Assembly: GCA_946122785.1 (NCBI GenBank)
Contig: CAMGYJ010000011.1
Coordinates: forward strand, 12,648,001-12,712,000
Length of the DNA stretch: 64,000 nucleotides
Direction of reading: 5' to 3'
Source of the DNA: Linum tenue
Lineage: Eukaryota; Streptophyta; Magnoliopsida; Malpighiales; Linaceae
Shown here: piece after piece, positions 22,050 to 32,479 of the stretch
How the letters are laid out: each line of letters opens with the position of its first letter
Position numbering within the stretch: the stretch's first letter is position 1
Notes under the pieces: generated by a model
Told to the model about the DNA's origin: nothing
The model's database searches: none
The model's input: the letters and a program-made list of their open reading frames with translations, nothing else
Program-made: the position numbers and the translations under genes

Positions 22050-23155
22050 GACAAATGCGAGCAACATAGTGAACTTGTGGGCTTTGTTTCTAAATTTATA
22101 ATTTGAGGGGTGATTCGCTTTGTTCTTTAATTTTGCTCATAATAATGTCTCTTTAATCATATTCCATTGACCCATCTTGGGACGAAATCACAATTTTCTC
22201 CCGTAATTTTGAAATCCCATCGGCGAGGGAGAGCAAGGAAGATGACGAAGTGCTTTTGAGTCTCATTTTTTCCGTTGAATTTTGAGTCTCATTTTTCTCT
22301 TTCCTGTTTCTATAGAATAACGAATAACTGTCAACAGAATTAATGAGATTTTCAATTTCGGAATTGAAGTAACGGAACTCATGTTGCCATTCAATTGTGT
22401 GACTGGGCCGGTTTCATGATCACTAGGCTTGGGTTGGATGTAATCCACTCTATTAGTGCCACATCACCGTCTATGTGGACCAATTAGAAACAGCAGTACT
22501 GGTGCTACACTTTTAATAGTGACACGTAGTATTGTCCCATTCATAAAGAAGGATTAACTTAAGAGCTTTAGGCCTTAGGCGACCTCAATAATCGTTAACA
22601 CGGAGATGGGTGTGCTATCGGCCAATACATACCGGTGATCCCAAACTCTTGAGTGGTGGGCCAAAACATGGGCTACAACATTCCTCATCCTAGGAACAAA
22701 TATTTATGTCTATCATGATTGGTACTTAATTGATTGATATTAATATGGGTGAAGATTACATTTATAATATTGGATTAGAATAGGGACAAATTACTCATAT
22801 TTTTATTATATTATATCATATATTATTATTGGTATGTGCCATTTTCAATTTTAGAATAGTGAATACTAAATCACACTCCAAAATCAATCTTAATCTAAAC
22901 TCCATTAAGAAATTGCTATTTGGTAACAAATTCGATATGATATGGAGTAGTTTTCTAATTGCTGATAAAAACTTCCAACACTAGTCTCTATCGTTTTTCC
23001 ATCCACTATTAGATACATCATCATGCCATAATTCCAAATTTTACACCACGAGACGACTCCTAGTGAGCATTTTTCTTTAGTTATACTCATATACCTCAAT
23101 GTTAATCATCATTCTATTTCTAGTATGTAGTTCTAAACTTCATCTATCTTTTTTG
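22050..23155. other. AT-rich intergenic DNA
   Basis: No gene, no clear repeat boundary. Short frames have no recognisable domains. Confidence 0.4.
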
Positions 23156-23165
23156 CACTGTTATT

Positions 23166-23974
23166 TGTTGAGTTGTTAAGAATCAAGTTAGGAGATTGCC
23201 AGATCAAAAATCAAGGGGGAGCAGATGAATCAATCAAGATATCAATTGCCAGCTGCTCAACTTACCATTTCCTGCATCAGTTTCAAAAACACAACGGCTC
23301 ATTGAAGAACTATTTAAAGAAGCAGCAGGACAAGGGCTCGGTACTGAAGCAAATAGGGATTCCTTTGTGGCAAAGGACAAGGGGTTGGGTTTGGGAATCA
23401 GTGGCTTTGATTCAAGCAGAGGAATAGGTTCAGCTTGATCAAAGGGTGTATAGAATTCCTGCGAGAATTCTGGTCCAAGTCTAGTGACATTTTGATTTTC
23501 TCACCAGAGTCTGTATTTCGGTTGTTCTGTTCTTGTTGCGTCATAAAAAGAAAATCAAAGTGTCTCTCAGGATAGTGGTACTATCCTGGGACGAGGAGTA
23601 GCCCTGTGGCGAACCTCGTTAAAAATCGGTTGTGTACTTTATTTTCTGTACCTTCCTTCTCCTCTCTTCCTCCCCTGTTTTGCTTCTCTTTGCCTGAACA
23701 GAGTCTTGGCTTTGTGAAGAAGATGATCGACTCTGTTCCTTCTTCACTGAGCTTGGGCCGAGACTAGTTCAAGTTTCAGATCGGTATTCTTGGATCTGTG
23801 GGCTTGTTCTAGTAAAGCCCATTTGTGTAACTCCTGTAAGTTGAGGCCTGACCGAGAGGTTGAAACCGGTTTGGTTGCTTAGTTGACTCTTTAGTCAAAA
23901 TCCCTAATCGCTTAATCTCATTTCATTTCTTTCATTCAACATTTCCTCTTTCACAAGATCTTTCTCTATTAACA
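23166..23974 (+). repeat. 5' LTR of the full-length copia element
   Basis: Carries the element's promoter. It contains a second PPT-like AAATCAAGGGGGAGC about 40 bp from its start, close to the true polypurine tract in sequence. Paired with 30451-31258. Confidence 0.93.
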
Positions 23975-24034
23975 AGTGGTATCAGAGCAGGTCCTTGATT
24001 GAAGCTTGCTACTGCCAAGGGAATATCCAGCGTG

Positions 24035-25171
24035 ATGGCCTCCACTAATTTCGGTCATGCTTCATACAATCATCCACCAGTTTTCACGGGGTCAAACTAC
24101 ACCGCCTGGAAAAAGAGATTGAAGACCTTTCTCTGGGGAGTTGACGAAGAGCTGTGGACTGTCGTGCGCGATGGACCTCTCGAGATGGATGCAGATCAAC
24201 AAAACTTCTGGTCAGCTGCTCAAAAGAAGAGTGCTCAGCTGAATCAAAGGGCGATGCACATCCTACAAACAGCTATGTCACCCGAAGAGGCAGATAAAGT
24301 GGAGCATTGCGAAACTGCTCAAGGGATTTGGAGCTCGTTGGAAAGCACCTACGAAGGATCATCAAATATCAAGGAAACCAGAATCGATCTTCTGGTCCAT
24401 GAATATGAATGCTTCGACATGGCTCCAGGTGAGGGAATTCATGAAATGTACTCTCGATTTACTCTTCTGATTAACAAACTGAAAGGATTAGGAAAAACCT
24501 ATCTTGCTAAAGACCTAAATAGAAAAATTCTAAGATCTCTTCCGAAGGAATGGCTTCCCAAGAGGACAGCCATAGAGGAAGCTCGTAATTTGAACACTTT
24601 GTCTATAGATGAACTTGTTGGATCTCTTCTGAGTCATGAACATGTTCTTAAACAAGTTAATAAAGAGGATGAGAAACGAAAAAAATCCCTAGCGTTTAAG
24701 TCTCAGGTAGTTGAATATGATTCTGATTCTGAGTTAGGAGAAGAGTTTGATAGGGAATTCGCTCTTGTGAGTAACAAATTTCATAGAATGCTGAAGTACA
24801 AACAAGAGCAAAAACAAAAGGTCAGTGATAGGAATTCATTCAATCGGTCTAACCCTTTTGACAAAGTCAAAATCTTTTCCCAAAACAGGCTGCAAAACCC
24901 GCAGACCAGACCTTTTGAATTAGGTAATCAAGAAAAAGAAGCTCAAGACTGCTACAAATGTGGGAAACCTGGCCATATCAGAGCTAACTGCCCACTCACC
25001 TTAAAGGCAAAAGAAAGAGCAATGAAAGCCACCACCTGGAGTGACTATGAATCAGAGGAAGAAGATAATCAAGGAGATGAAGAAGCCTTCATGGCCTTCA
25101 GTGAATTGAATGTATCAGAACTGGACTACGAGACAGGTCAGAATTCATCTCTCTCTATAACTGATTCATAA
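24035..25171 (+). CDS. Copia gag (capsid/nucleocapsid)
   Basis: 378 residues from the first in-frame ATG (24035), 46 bp after the primer site. The N-terminal gag core (PPVFTGSNYTAWKKRLKTFL; YEGSSNIKETRIDLLVHEYE) corresponds to the DUF4219/UBN2 capsid-like fold. A CCHC zinc knuckle CYKCGKPGHIRANC is encoded near 24952-24993, followed by an acidic tail (ESEEEDNQGDEE). The reading frame is intact and ends at TAA 25169-25171. The protease follows in the same frame immediately after that stop, so either readthrough once made Gag-Pol or the stop is a mutation. Confidence 0.9.
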   Translation: MASTNFGHASYNHPPVFTGSNYTAWKKRLKTFLWGVDEELWTVVRDGPLEMDADQQNFWSAAQKKSAQLNQRAMHILQTAMSPEEADKVEHCETAQGIWSSLESTYEGSSNIKETRIDLLVHEYECFDMAPGEGIHEMYSRFTLLINKLKGLGKTYLAKDLNRKILRSLPKEWLPKRTAIEEARNLNTLSIDELVGSLLSHEHVLKQVNKEDEKRKKSLAFKSQVVEYDSDSELGEEFDREFALVSNKFHRMLKYKQEQKQKVSDRNSFNRSNPFDKVKIFSQNRLQNPQTRPFELGNQEKEAQDCYKCGKPGHIRANCPLTLKAKERAMKATTWSDYESEEEDNQGDEEAFMAFSELNVSELDYETGQNSSLSITDS

Positions 25172-26432
25172 TGGTACCTGGACAGTGAATGTTCTCATCA
25201 CATGTCCGGTAAGAAATATCTATTTAGCTCTTTAACTATGAAACGTGGGGGAAAAGTTACCTTTGGGGATGATAGTCAGGGAGTAATTATTGGATCTGGA
25301 TGCATAGGAAACAGTCCCTTACCAGTAATAAAAAAATGTTCTCTTGGTAGATGGTTTAAAACATAATCTTCTTTCTATAAGTCAACTATGCAGTAATGGA
25401 AATCGAGTTATGTTTGAAAATGACAAATGTTCTGTGGAACAGATTAATGAAAATAAAATCATATTGGTAGGAAAAAGAGTCAATAACATGTATGTTGTTG
25501 ACCTAAATGACTCAAGCATGTTTAATGCTAAATGTCTTCAAGCTTCTTCTCAAACATCTGAATTTCTGTGGCATAAAAGATTAAGACATATTAGTTTGTC
25601 GAAATTGTCTACTCTGTCAAAATTTAACTTAGCTAGGGGGTTACCTAAGCTAAAAGATAAAGCTGAATTCTTCTGTAACGCGTGTGCTGCTGGAAAACAC
25701 AAGAGAGAAAGCTTTAAACCAAAACCTAACATCACTACCTCTCAGACTTTCGAATTAATTCACATGGACCTGTTTGGACCATGTAATGTAACTAGCTTAG
25801 GAGGTAAAAACTATGTTTTTATCCTGGTTGATGACTTCTCTAGGTATACCTGGGTATTTTTCTTAGCTCACAAGGATGAAACTTTTGAAAAATTTTGTTC
25901 ATTTGTCACTATGCATAAACAATCCTTAAAAAACATTCGAAGTGACAATGAGGGAGAATTCATTTCTGACGAATTTGCTGACTTTTGTGATAAGGTTGGA
26001 ATTCTCCACACCTTTTCTGCTCCTCGCTCACCTCAACAAAATGGGGTTGTTGAGCGTAAAAATAGAACTATGATAGAGTGTGCTAGAACTATGCTTTTAG
26101 ATTATAATCTACCTAAGTTCTTTTGGGATGAATCAGTAAACACTGCTTGCTATGTTATAAATCGTGTTCTAGTTAGAAAACAGTTAAACAAGACTTCATA
26201 TGAAATTCTAAAAGGTAAAACTCCTAAGATATCTTACTTTCACCCCTTTGGATGTCCTTGTTACACTCTGAACACTCGAGACACTCTAGGCAAGTTTGAT
26301 GCCAAATCTGATCCTGCTACCTTTCTTGGTTATTCAACTAAAGGTCAAGCTTATAGGGTTTATAATAAACGGACAAGAAAAGTGGAAGAGTCAGTTCATG
26401 TCATATTCAATGAAACAATATCTGTTGTATGA
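25172..26432 (+). pseudogene. Copia protease and integrase, frameshifted
   Basis: Just after the gag stop the frame reads WYLDSECSHHMSG: the protease triad DSG is D-S-E, which should abolish activity. A frame change in the A-run at about 25329-25334 moves to the frame of 25344-26432. There the integrase has its HHCC zinc-binding domain (LWHKRLRHIS ... CNACAAGKHKRESF) and the DDE core (HMDLFGP, RSDNEGEF, NGVVERKNR all kept), then the C-terminal FHPFGCPCY and DPATFLGYS blocks. It ends with an in-frame TGA at 26430-26432. Confidence 0.9.
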
Positions 26433-26441
26433 GATAACTTT

Positions 26442-27824
26442 ATGCCTCTTGATTTAAGTGAACTCACTTCATCTTGCCAAGATTCGTGTAGTAAGCAGGT
26501 TAACCCAGATAAGTCTAAGGAGATAGAACCTCAAACTAAAATCTCTGAAGATAGTGAAACTGCAGGTGATGTTCCTAAAGCACCTCCTCATATTCAGAAG
26601 AGACATCCTGAAAGCCAAGTCATTGGTAAAATTAGTGATGGTCTTCACACTAGAGGTAAGTACACCCCTGTCCAGTATGCTTTTGTATCTCAATTTGAAC
26701 CTAAAAACTGGAAAGAAGCTATACAAGATGAAGAATGGGGTATGTCTATGGTAGAAGAATTAAATCAATTTGAACACCTGCACGTTTGGGATTTGGTTCC
26801 TAGACCTGAAAATGTAACTGTTATTGGTACTAAATGGATCTATAGAAATAAATCTGATGAGGATAATATTGTTATTAGAAATAAATCAAGATTAGTTGCT
26901 CAGGGCTACCTTCAAGAGGAAGGTGTTGACTTTGATGAAACATTTGCCCCAGTAGCTAGGCTTGAATCTATTAGGCTTTTATGTGCTTTTGCTAGTTTTA
27001 TGGGATTTCCCTTGTATCAAATGGATGTGAAAAGCGCATTCCTAAATGGTTTGATACATGAGGAAGTCTATGTAGCTCAGCCTCCTGGTTTCATTGACTT
27101 TGAACATCCTGACCATGTTTATAAATTAAACAAAGCTTTGTGTGGTCTCAAACATGCTCCTAGAGCCTGGTTTGAACGTCTTTCTTCCTTTCTTATCGAA
27201 AAATCCTTCACTCAAGGAAGTATATATAAGACTCTTTTCATAAAGCATGTGTCTAATCACATCCTTATTGTTCAAGTCTACGTACATGACATAGTTTTTG
27301 GATCTAGTGATCCTAAACTGTGCACTGAATTCTGTGAAACTATGCAGTCAGTCTTCGAGATGAGCATGATGGGAGAGTTAAAATTTTTCCTTGGACTGCA
27401 AGTTAAACAAAGCTCATCTGGAATCTTTATTAACCAACCTAAATACCTCCAGAAAATGCTTCTGAAATTTAATATGAACTCAATTAAGTCTAGTCCTACT
27501 CCCATGGCAACCAACCTTAAACTTGACAAAGATCCTTCTGGGAAACTAGCTGATGAAAAGAAATATCGAGGATCTTTACTATATTTAACTGCTAGTAGAC
27601 CAGACATCCAACACAGTGTGTGTCTTTGTGCTAGATTTCAGTCTGCCCCTAAAGAAAGTCATCTGAGTACTGTTAAACGAATTTTTCGATATCTAAAAGG
27701 AACCCCAGAGGTAGGATTGTGGTATCCACATCATGACAGCTTCAATTTACTAGGATATAGCGACTCTGACTTTGCTGGTAGTCTCTCGGATAGGAAAGTA
27801 CCATTGGGACTTGTCAATTTGTAG
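26442..27824 (+). pseudogene. Copia reverse transcriptase and start of RNase H
   Basis: Contains the usual copia RT blocks: [73 protein letters not shown], and FFLGLQVKQ. The catalytic YVDD box reads YVHD (in [14 protein letters not shown], about 27275-27305), losing one of the two paired aspartates. RNase H starts ([17 protein letters not shown]) but a frameshift right after DRK ends the frame at 27824, 43 bp before the hAT insertion. Confidence 0.9.
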
Positions 27825-27867
27825 GAACATCATTGGTTTCTTGGTCTTGTAAAAAACAAGGGGCAGT

Positions 27868-28627
27868 TAGGGGTGAACAAACACACCCGCAAACCGACCC
27901 ACCCGTCCAACCCGACCCAACCCACCCGTATTTATTGCTAAAACGAAGATTTTGGGTTGGGTGAGGATTTTATTTTGTACAACCCGCCTCTTTTGGGTTG
28001 GGTTTGGATTTTGGATTACACAACCCGTAGAACCCGACCCAACCCGTGTTCCAAATATTAGTATGAGTTCGTATCTAAAAAATATTTATGTCGTATATAG
28101 ACATACTTATGAGAAAATTAAGATATTTCGCCATGTTTTTCTCTCATGGTCTCCATAATCTGATGCATTCATCGACTTAAAGTTTAGACATAAATTGAAT
28201 ATAGTTACGATTCATGTAATCCTTTTTCTTGTGTACAATTTTAATAGAATAACATATTATGGTTTATAAACTTTTTAGCGTATTTCAACAAATATCGTGA
28301 AAAAACTAGACATATGTTGAACTAAATCACATTTTATTAAAATTCAAACAACATTTGTGAATTTTGATAACTTTCACATCGGTTAATTCGTTTGAAATTT
28401 TAATTAGTTATAAAATATTTTTATGATGTAGAATAATTATATATTTTATGCTGGGTTGGGTTTTTACTTAAAAATATCACCAACCCGACCCAACCCAATT
28501 AGAAACAAACCGTAGGGTTTAAATTTTTTGTGGGGGTTTGGGTTTGATATTTTCTAAACCGTAGTAGTGCATGGGTCGGGTGATTAAAATGGCTAAACCC
28601 GAACCACCCGACCTATGTACACCCCTA
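27868..28627. mobile_element. Non-autonomous hAT element inside the copia RNase H
   Basis: Terminal inverted repeats TAGGGGTGAACA (27868) and, complemented from 28627, TAGGGGTGTACA. Subterminal regions are rich in ACCCGACCC. The 8-bp target duplication GGGGCAGT is perfect (27860-27867 and 28628-28635). Length is 760 bp, with no coding content. It splits the RNase H between the CKKQGA block and VALSTAEAEY. Confidence 0.95.
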
Positions 28628-28999
28628 GGGGCAGTTGCTCTTTCTACTGCTGAAGCAGAGTACATTGCAGCAGGAAGCTGCTGTACTCAGCTTCTCTGGC
28701 TTAAAAATCAACTCCTGGACTATAAAATCAATACCTCGACCATTCCATTATTTTGTGACAACACTAGTGCCATATGTATGTCCAAAAACCTTGTTCAGCA
28801 CTCCAGAACTAAGCACATAGAAGTTAAATTTCATTTTATTAGGGAATTAGTCGAACAACAATTAATACAATTGAATCACATCCCAACTGAGTTCCAACTG
28901 GCCTATCTGTTTACTAAACCATTAAATGCTGATCGATTCACTTTCCTTTGCTATGAACTAGGGCTTCGATCTCCAGAGAATCGGGAGAATTTGATCTGA
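28628..28999 (+). pseudogene. Copia RNase H, C-terminal part
   Basis: Reads VALSTAEAEYIAAGSC, LFCDNTSAICMSKN, HSRTKHIEVKFHFIREL, and LAYLFTKPLNADRF, the standard end of copia Pol. It stops at TGA 28997-28999. It is separated from the rest of Pol by the nested hAT element and is itself undamaged. Confidence 0.88.
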
Positions 29000-29173
29000 T
29001 TGGCTGATCTTTTCTCTTTACTTTTCTGTTTTTGCTTTCCTTTCGTGTTTCTTCCTTTTTAATGTGTTTTCCTTTTCTTCGCTTTGTGGTGTGCTATTTA
29101 AACGTCTGTGTGTTTCTTCTCTAGTCATTCATCGGTTGTTGTTGAGTCTTAGTTAGCTAGACCAGTATTCCCA

Positions 29174-30156
29174 ATGGTGTTTGAGTTCTCCATCACCTAC
29201 ACAGGTACTCTGTTCCATGACCCTATCCCTACCAATGCCCATAGACATGCTGTTTCCTATGCTCGTCGCCCTATCATTCCCAACTATCAGATTCCTTATG
29301 CTGGCCTGGTTGAGTATGGTCTCGACTTCACTCAACTCATTCATAACCTAGGTTGGGATTTTCTTATTGATGAAACCCTAGAGCATATTTTTCCTGAGGC
29401 TGTTCTCCTTTTTTACTCAAACTTTCGATCCTTTGGCCTAGATACTCGCACTTTTACAACCCTCATTTATGGCCATCTTGTTACTATTCCCATTGAAGAT
29501 CTTAGGCGTCTGCTAGCTATTCCTCAAGTAGGTGAAATTCTGGCTCATGAGCCTGAGCTGTTGCTGTTCAATTTCAATATCGAGCATGAGTTTGTGCATC
29601 TAACTAGCCATACTCCTGACGCTCTGCTCACTCTTCCCACCACCTTTCTGCTTCCTGCTATCTGCACCTTTCATTTTTTCCTCACTCATCGATTCCTTCC
29701 TAGGACTGTCCTCCTAGATCGAGTCACACCTCTGGATCTCTGGGTCATTCAGCATGCTGTGAACAATGTTCCTCTTGATTACTCCCATCTACTTTTCGGA
29801 CATCTGTACATGTTCTAGTATTTCGAATATCATGGTCATCTTCCTTTTGGCCTCTGATTACTCGACTTATCTCTTGTCTGGAGATTTCTCTTGACCCATT
29901 TCGCTCCACCACTCCCACCGTTTTTCTCACTACTGATGATGTCCTGGACGAGATTGCCGTTGAGGGGGAGGATGATTCAGACTCAGACTCCAAAGAACCA
30001 GAGGAGGAACCTGCTGAAGATGAAGAACCAAATCAGGATATAGAGGTTCATTGGATTAGCAGCAGCAGCAGTGACAGTGATGATGATTCTGATTCTGCAC
30101 TACCTTCGTTAAGTGATGTGCTTGCTGATCTTCAGGATACTTATGGATCCGATTAG
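29174..30156 (+). pseudogene. Third copia ORF (env-position ORF, plant transposon-protein-like)
   Basis: Lies between RNase H and the polypurine tract, where SIRE/Maximus elements carry an extra 'env-like' ORF. An intact frame runs 29174-29818 (214 residues), with FPEAVLLFYSNFRSFGLDTR and a PIEDLRRLLAIPQVGE block. Their pattern (FYxNxR, then a short strand, then 'RxLLxIP') is that of the plant transposon-protein domain often found in this position. In another frame the product continues to about 30156 with a very acidic Ser/Asp/Glu tail (DDSDSDSKEPEEEPAEDEEP). A frameshift near 29815 and a stop at 30155 break it. No signal peptide or clear membrane anchor was seen, so an envelope role is not supported by the sequence. 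Confidence 0.65.
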
Positions 30157-30450
30157 CTCTAGATTGATGATCATTTTGGTATTTGGTTTGCTGGACGTGT
30201 CTTTTCCCAGCTGGATGTTTAACTCTCTGGTTTTGTTGTTTTGCTGTTTTAGTCTGCAGCACTTTTTTGACTGTTGAATGCTGACTGGATATTTTCAATT
30301 GTTGAATGCTTGTTGGATATTTCAGAACGTTTGATGTGGTTGAATGTGGTCTTTAAAGTAGAACTGGTTAGGTATTGTATGCTTGGAAAAGTGGTTCCTA
30401 TTTTGCAAGTTTCAAGCGGACAATCGGCAATCTCCAACTTAGGGGGAGAT

Positions 30451-31258
30451 TGTTGAGTTGTTAAGAATCAAGTTAGGAGATTGCCAGATCACAAATCAAG
30501 GGGGAGCATATCAATCAATCAAGATATCAATTGTCAGCTGCTCAACTTACCATTTCCTGCATCGTTTTCAAAAACACAACGGCTCATTGAAGAACTATTT
30601 AAAGAAGCAGAAGGACAAGGGCTCGATACTGAAGCAAACAGGGATTCCTTTGTGGCAAAGGACAAGGGGTTGGGTTTGGGATCAGTGGCTTTGATTCAAG
30701 CAGAGGAATAGGTTCAGCTTGATCAAAGGGTGTATAGAATTCCTGCGAGAATTCTGGTCCAAGTCTAGTGACATTTTGATTTTCTCCCCAGAGTCTGTAT
30801 TTCGGTTGTTCTGTTCTTGTTGCGTCATAAAAAGAAAATCAAAGTGTCTCTCAGGATAGTGGTACTATCCTGGGACGAGGAGTAGCCCTGTGGTGAACCT
30901 CGTTAAAAATCGGCTGTGTACTTTATTTTCTGTACCTTCATTCTCCTCTCTTCCTCCCCTGTTCTGCTTTTCTTTGCCTGAACAGAGTCTTGGCTCTGTG
31001 AAGAAGATGATCGACTCTGTTCCTTCTTCACTGAGCTTGGGCCGAGACTAGTTCAAGTTTCAGATCGGTATTCTTGGATCTGTGGGCTTGTTCTAGTAAA
31101 GCCCATTCGTGTAACTCCTGTAAGTTGAGGCCTGACCGAGAGGTTGAAACCGGTTTGGTTGCTTAGTTGACTCTTTAGTCAAAATCCCTAATCGCTTAAT
31201 CTCATTTCATTTCTTTCATTCGACATTTCCTCTTTCACAAGATCTTTCTCTGTTAACA
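30451..31258 (+). repeat. 3' LTR of the full-length copia element
   Basis: Starts right after the polypurine tract (30436-30450) and ends TGTTAACA at 31258, followed by the TTATT duplication. It differs from the 5' LTR mostly by transitions. Confidence 0.93.
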
Positions 31259-31408
31259 TTATTAAAACCGGGTCAGGCCAGACGGTCCTACCGCGGAAAC
31301 CCGGATCCGGCCATAATTTCGGTTACGATTTGCTAAAAAGTAAAAATGCAAAGAAAACTGTCGACTGGGTATCAACCGGTTCAACCGACTAATCGGCAAA
31401 CCCGGATG

Positions 31409-31845
31409 TAGGGATGGCAATATGAACCCGCCCCGCCGGGTAATACCCGACCTGGCCCGCGATGGGGCGGAGCATGTGTATCAACTTCCGACCCGTCCTG
31501 CCTCGCCCCATTCTTAGCCCGTTCTAGGTCAATTTTTTATCCCATCCATTCATATATATCTTATTTAGGCTTTTATTCAACTAGTTAGACTTGATCTTTC
31601 AACTAAATAGACTCAGTTACTTATTATATTATCACTATTATTCATTCGTCAAGTTTTTCCCCCTTTGTTTTATCATAAAAAGTAAAATTGTGTGTGTATT
31701 TTTCTCAAATAGCATGTAAGAGTGGGTCGACCCGCCCCTCCCCGTACCCGCGCGGGTATTACCTGCCCCGACCCGTACTAGCGTGGGGCGGGGCATGGGT
31801 ATTGAGGTACCCGCCCCGTCCCGACTCGACCCATTGCCATCACTA
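31409..31845. mobile_element. Non-autonomous hAT element
   Basis: Terminal inverted repeats TAGGGATGGCAAT (31409) and, complemented, TAGTGATGGCAAT (31845). Subterminal regions are GC-rich (ACCCGCCCCG). The 8-bp target duplication CCCGGATG is perfect (31401-31408 and 31846-31853). It lies inside the left part of the larger hAT-like element. Length is 437 bp, non-coding. Confidence 0.93.
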
Positions 31846-32479
31846 CCCGGATGACCCGTACCGACGGTTATAGTCCACTACTGCTGACCTTCCATTTTTT
31901 TCTTTTTTTTTATTGGAAATTGTCATTGTTTCAAAATCGAGACATTAAATGAAAGAGGAATTTTACTATCCTTTAAAGCAATGGTACTTTAGTTTTTGCT
32001 TTTATAGTACAATTCGAAGACATATCTTTAACGTTTTGGTACAACTTTAGATTGTACCGATGCTTTTTTGTAAAATCCTATTATGGTACAAAGTAAAGTT
32101 GTATTTTTATGTTATGATACAACTTGAAATTGTACGATAATATAAAAGCAAAATTTCCTTATGATACAACTTTAATTTATACTTTTAATATTACGGTACA
32201 ACTTCAACTTGTACTTTAAAGCACCAATACTTTAAAACATTGTAGAAGTGCTCCGAAGGAGGAAAAGAGAATATTTTTTACTTCTTCTTACAACTTTTCA
32301 CTTTTCTATTTTCTCTACATCCACCTATCACATTTCATTTTCCACTTTTATCTTCTCTATTCTCTTTTCCTACGATCTCTCTTCTTCTCATTAATGATTA
32401 ATTCATTCTCTCTTCTTATTATTTTTAATTCCATTCAATTTTTCAATTAAATACATAACGGGTCAAAACTCAAAAAAGG

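Larger units (their letters stand above)
23166..31258 (+). mobile_element. Full-length Ty1/copia element, SIRE/Maximus-like
   Basis: 5' LTR 23166-23974 (809 bp) and 3' LTR 30451-31258 (808 bp) both start TGTTGAG and end TTAACA. The perfect 5-bp duplication TTATT lies at 23161-23165 and 31259-31263. The initiator-Met primer site TGGTATCAGAGC is at 23977-23988 and the polypurine tract AACTTAGGGGGAGAT at 30436-30450. Order: gag, protease, integrase, RT, RNase H, then a third ORF. The LTRs differ by about 20 substitutions by eye (~2.5%), so the insertion is fairly young. Stops, frameshifts and a hAT insertion have disabled the ORFs. The extra ORF and the gag type suggest the SIRE/Maximus lineage. 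Confidence 0.93.
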
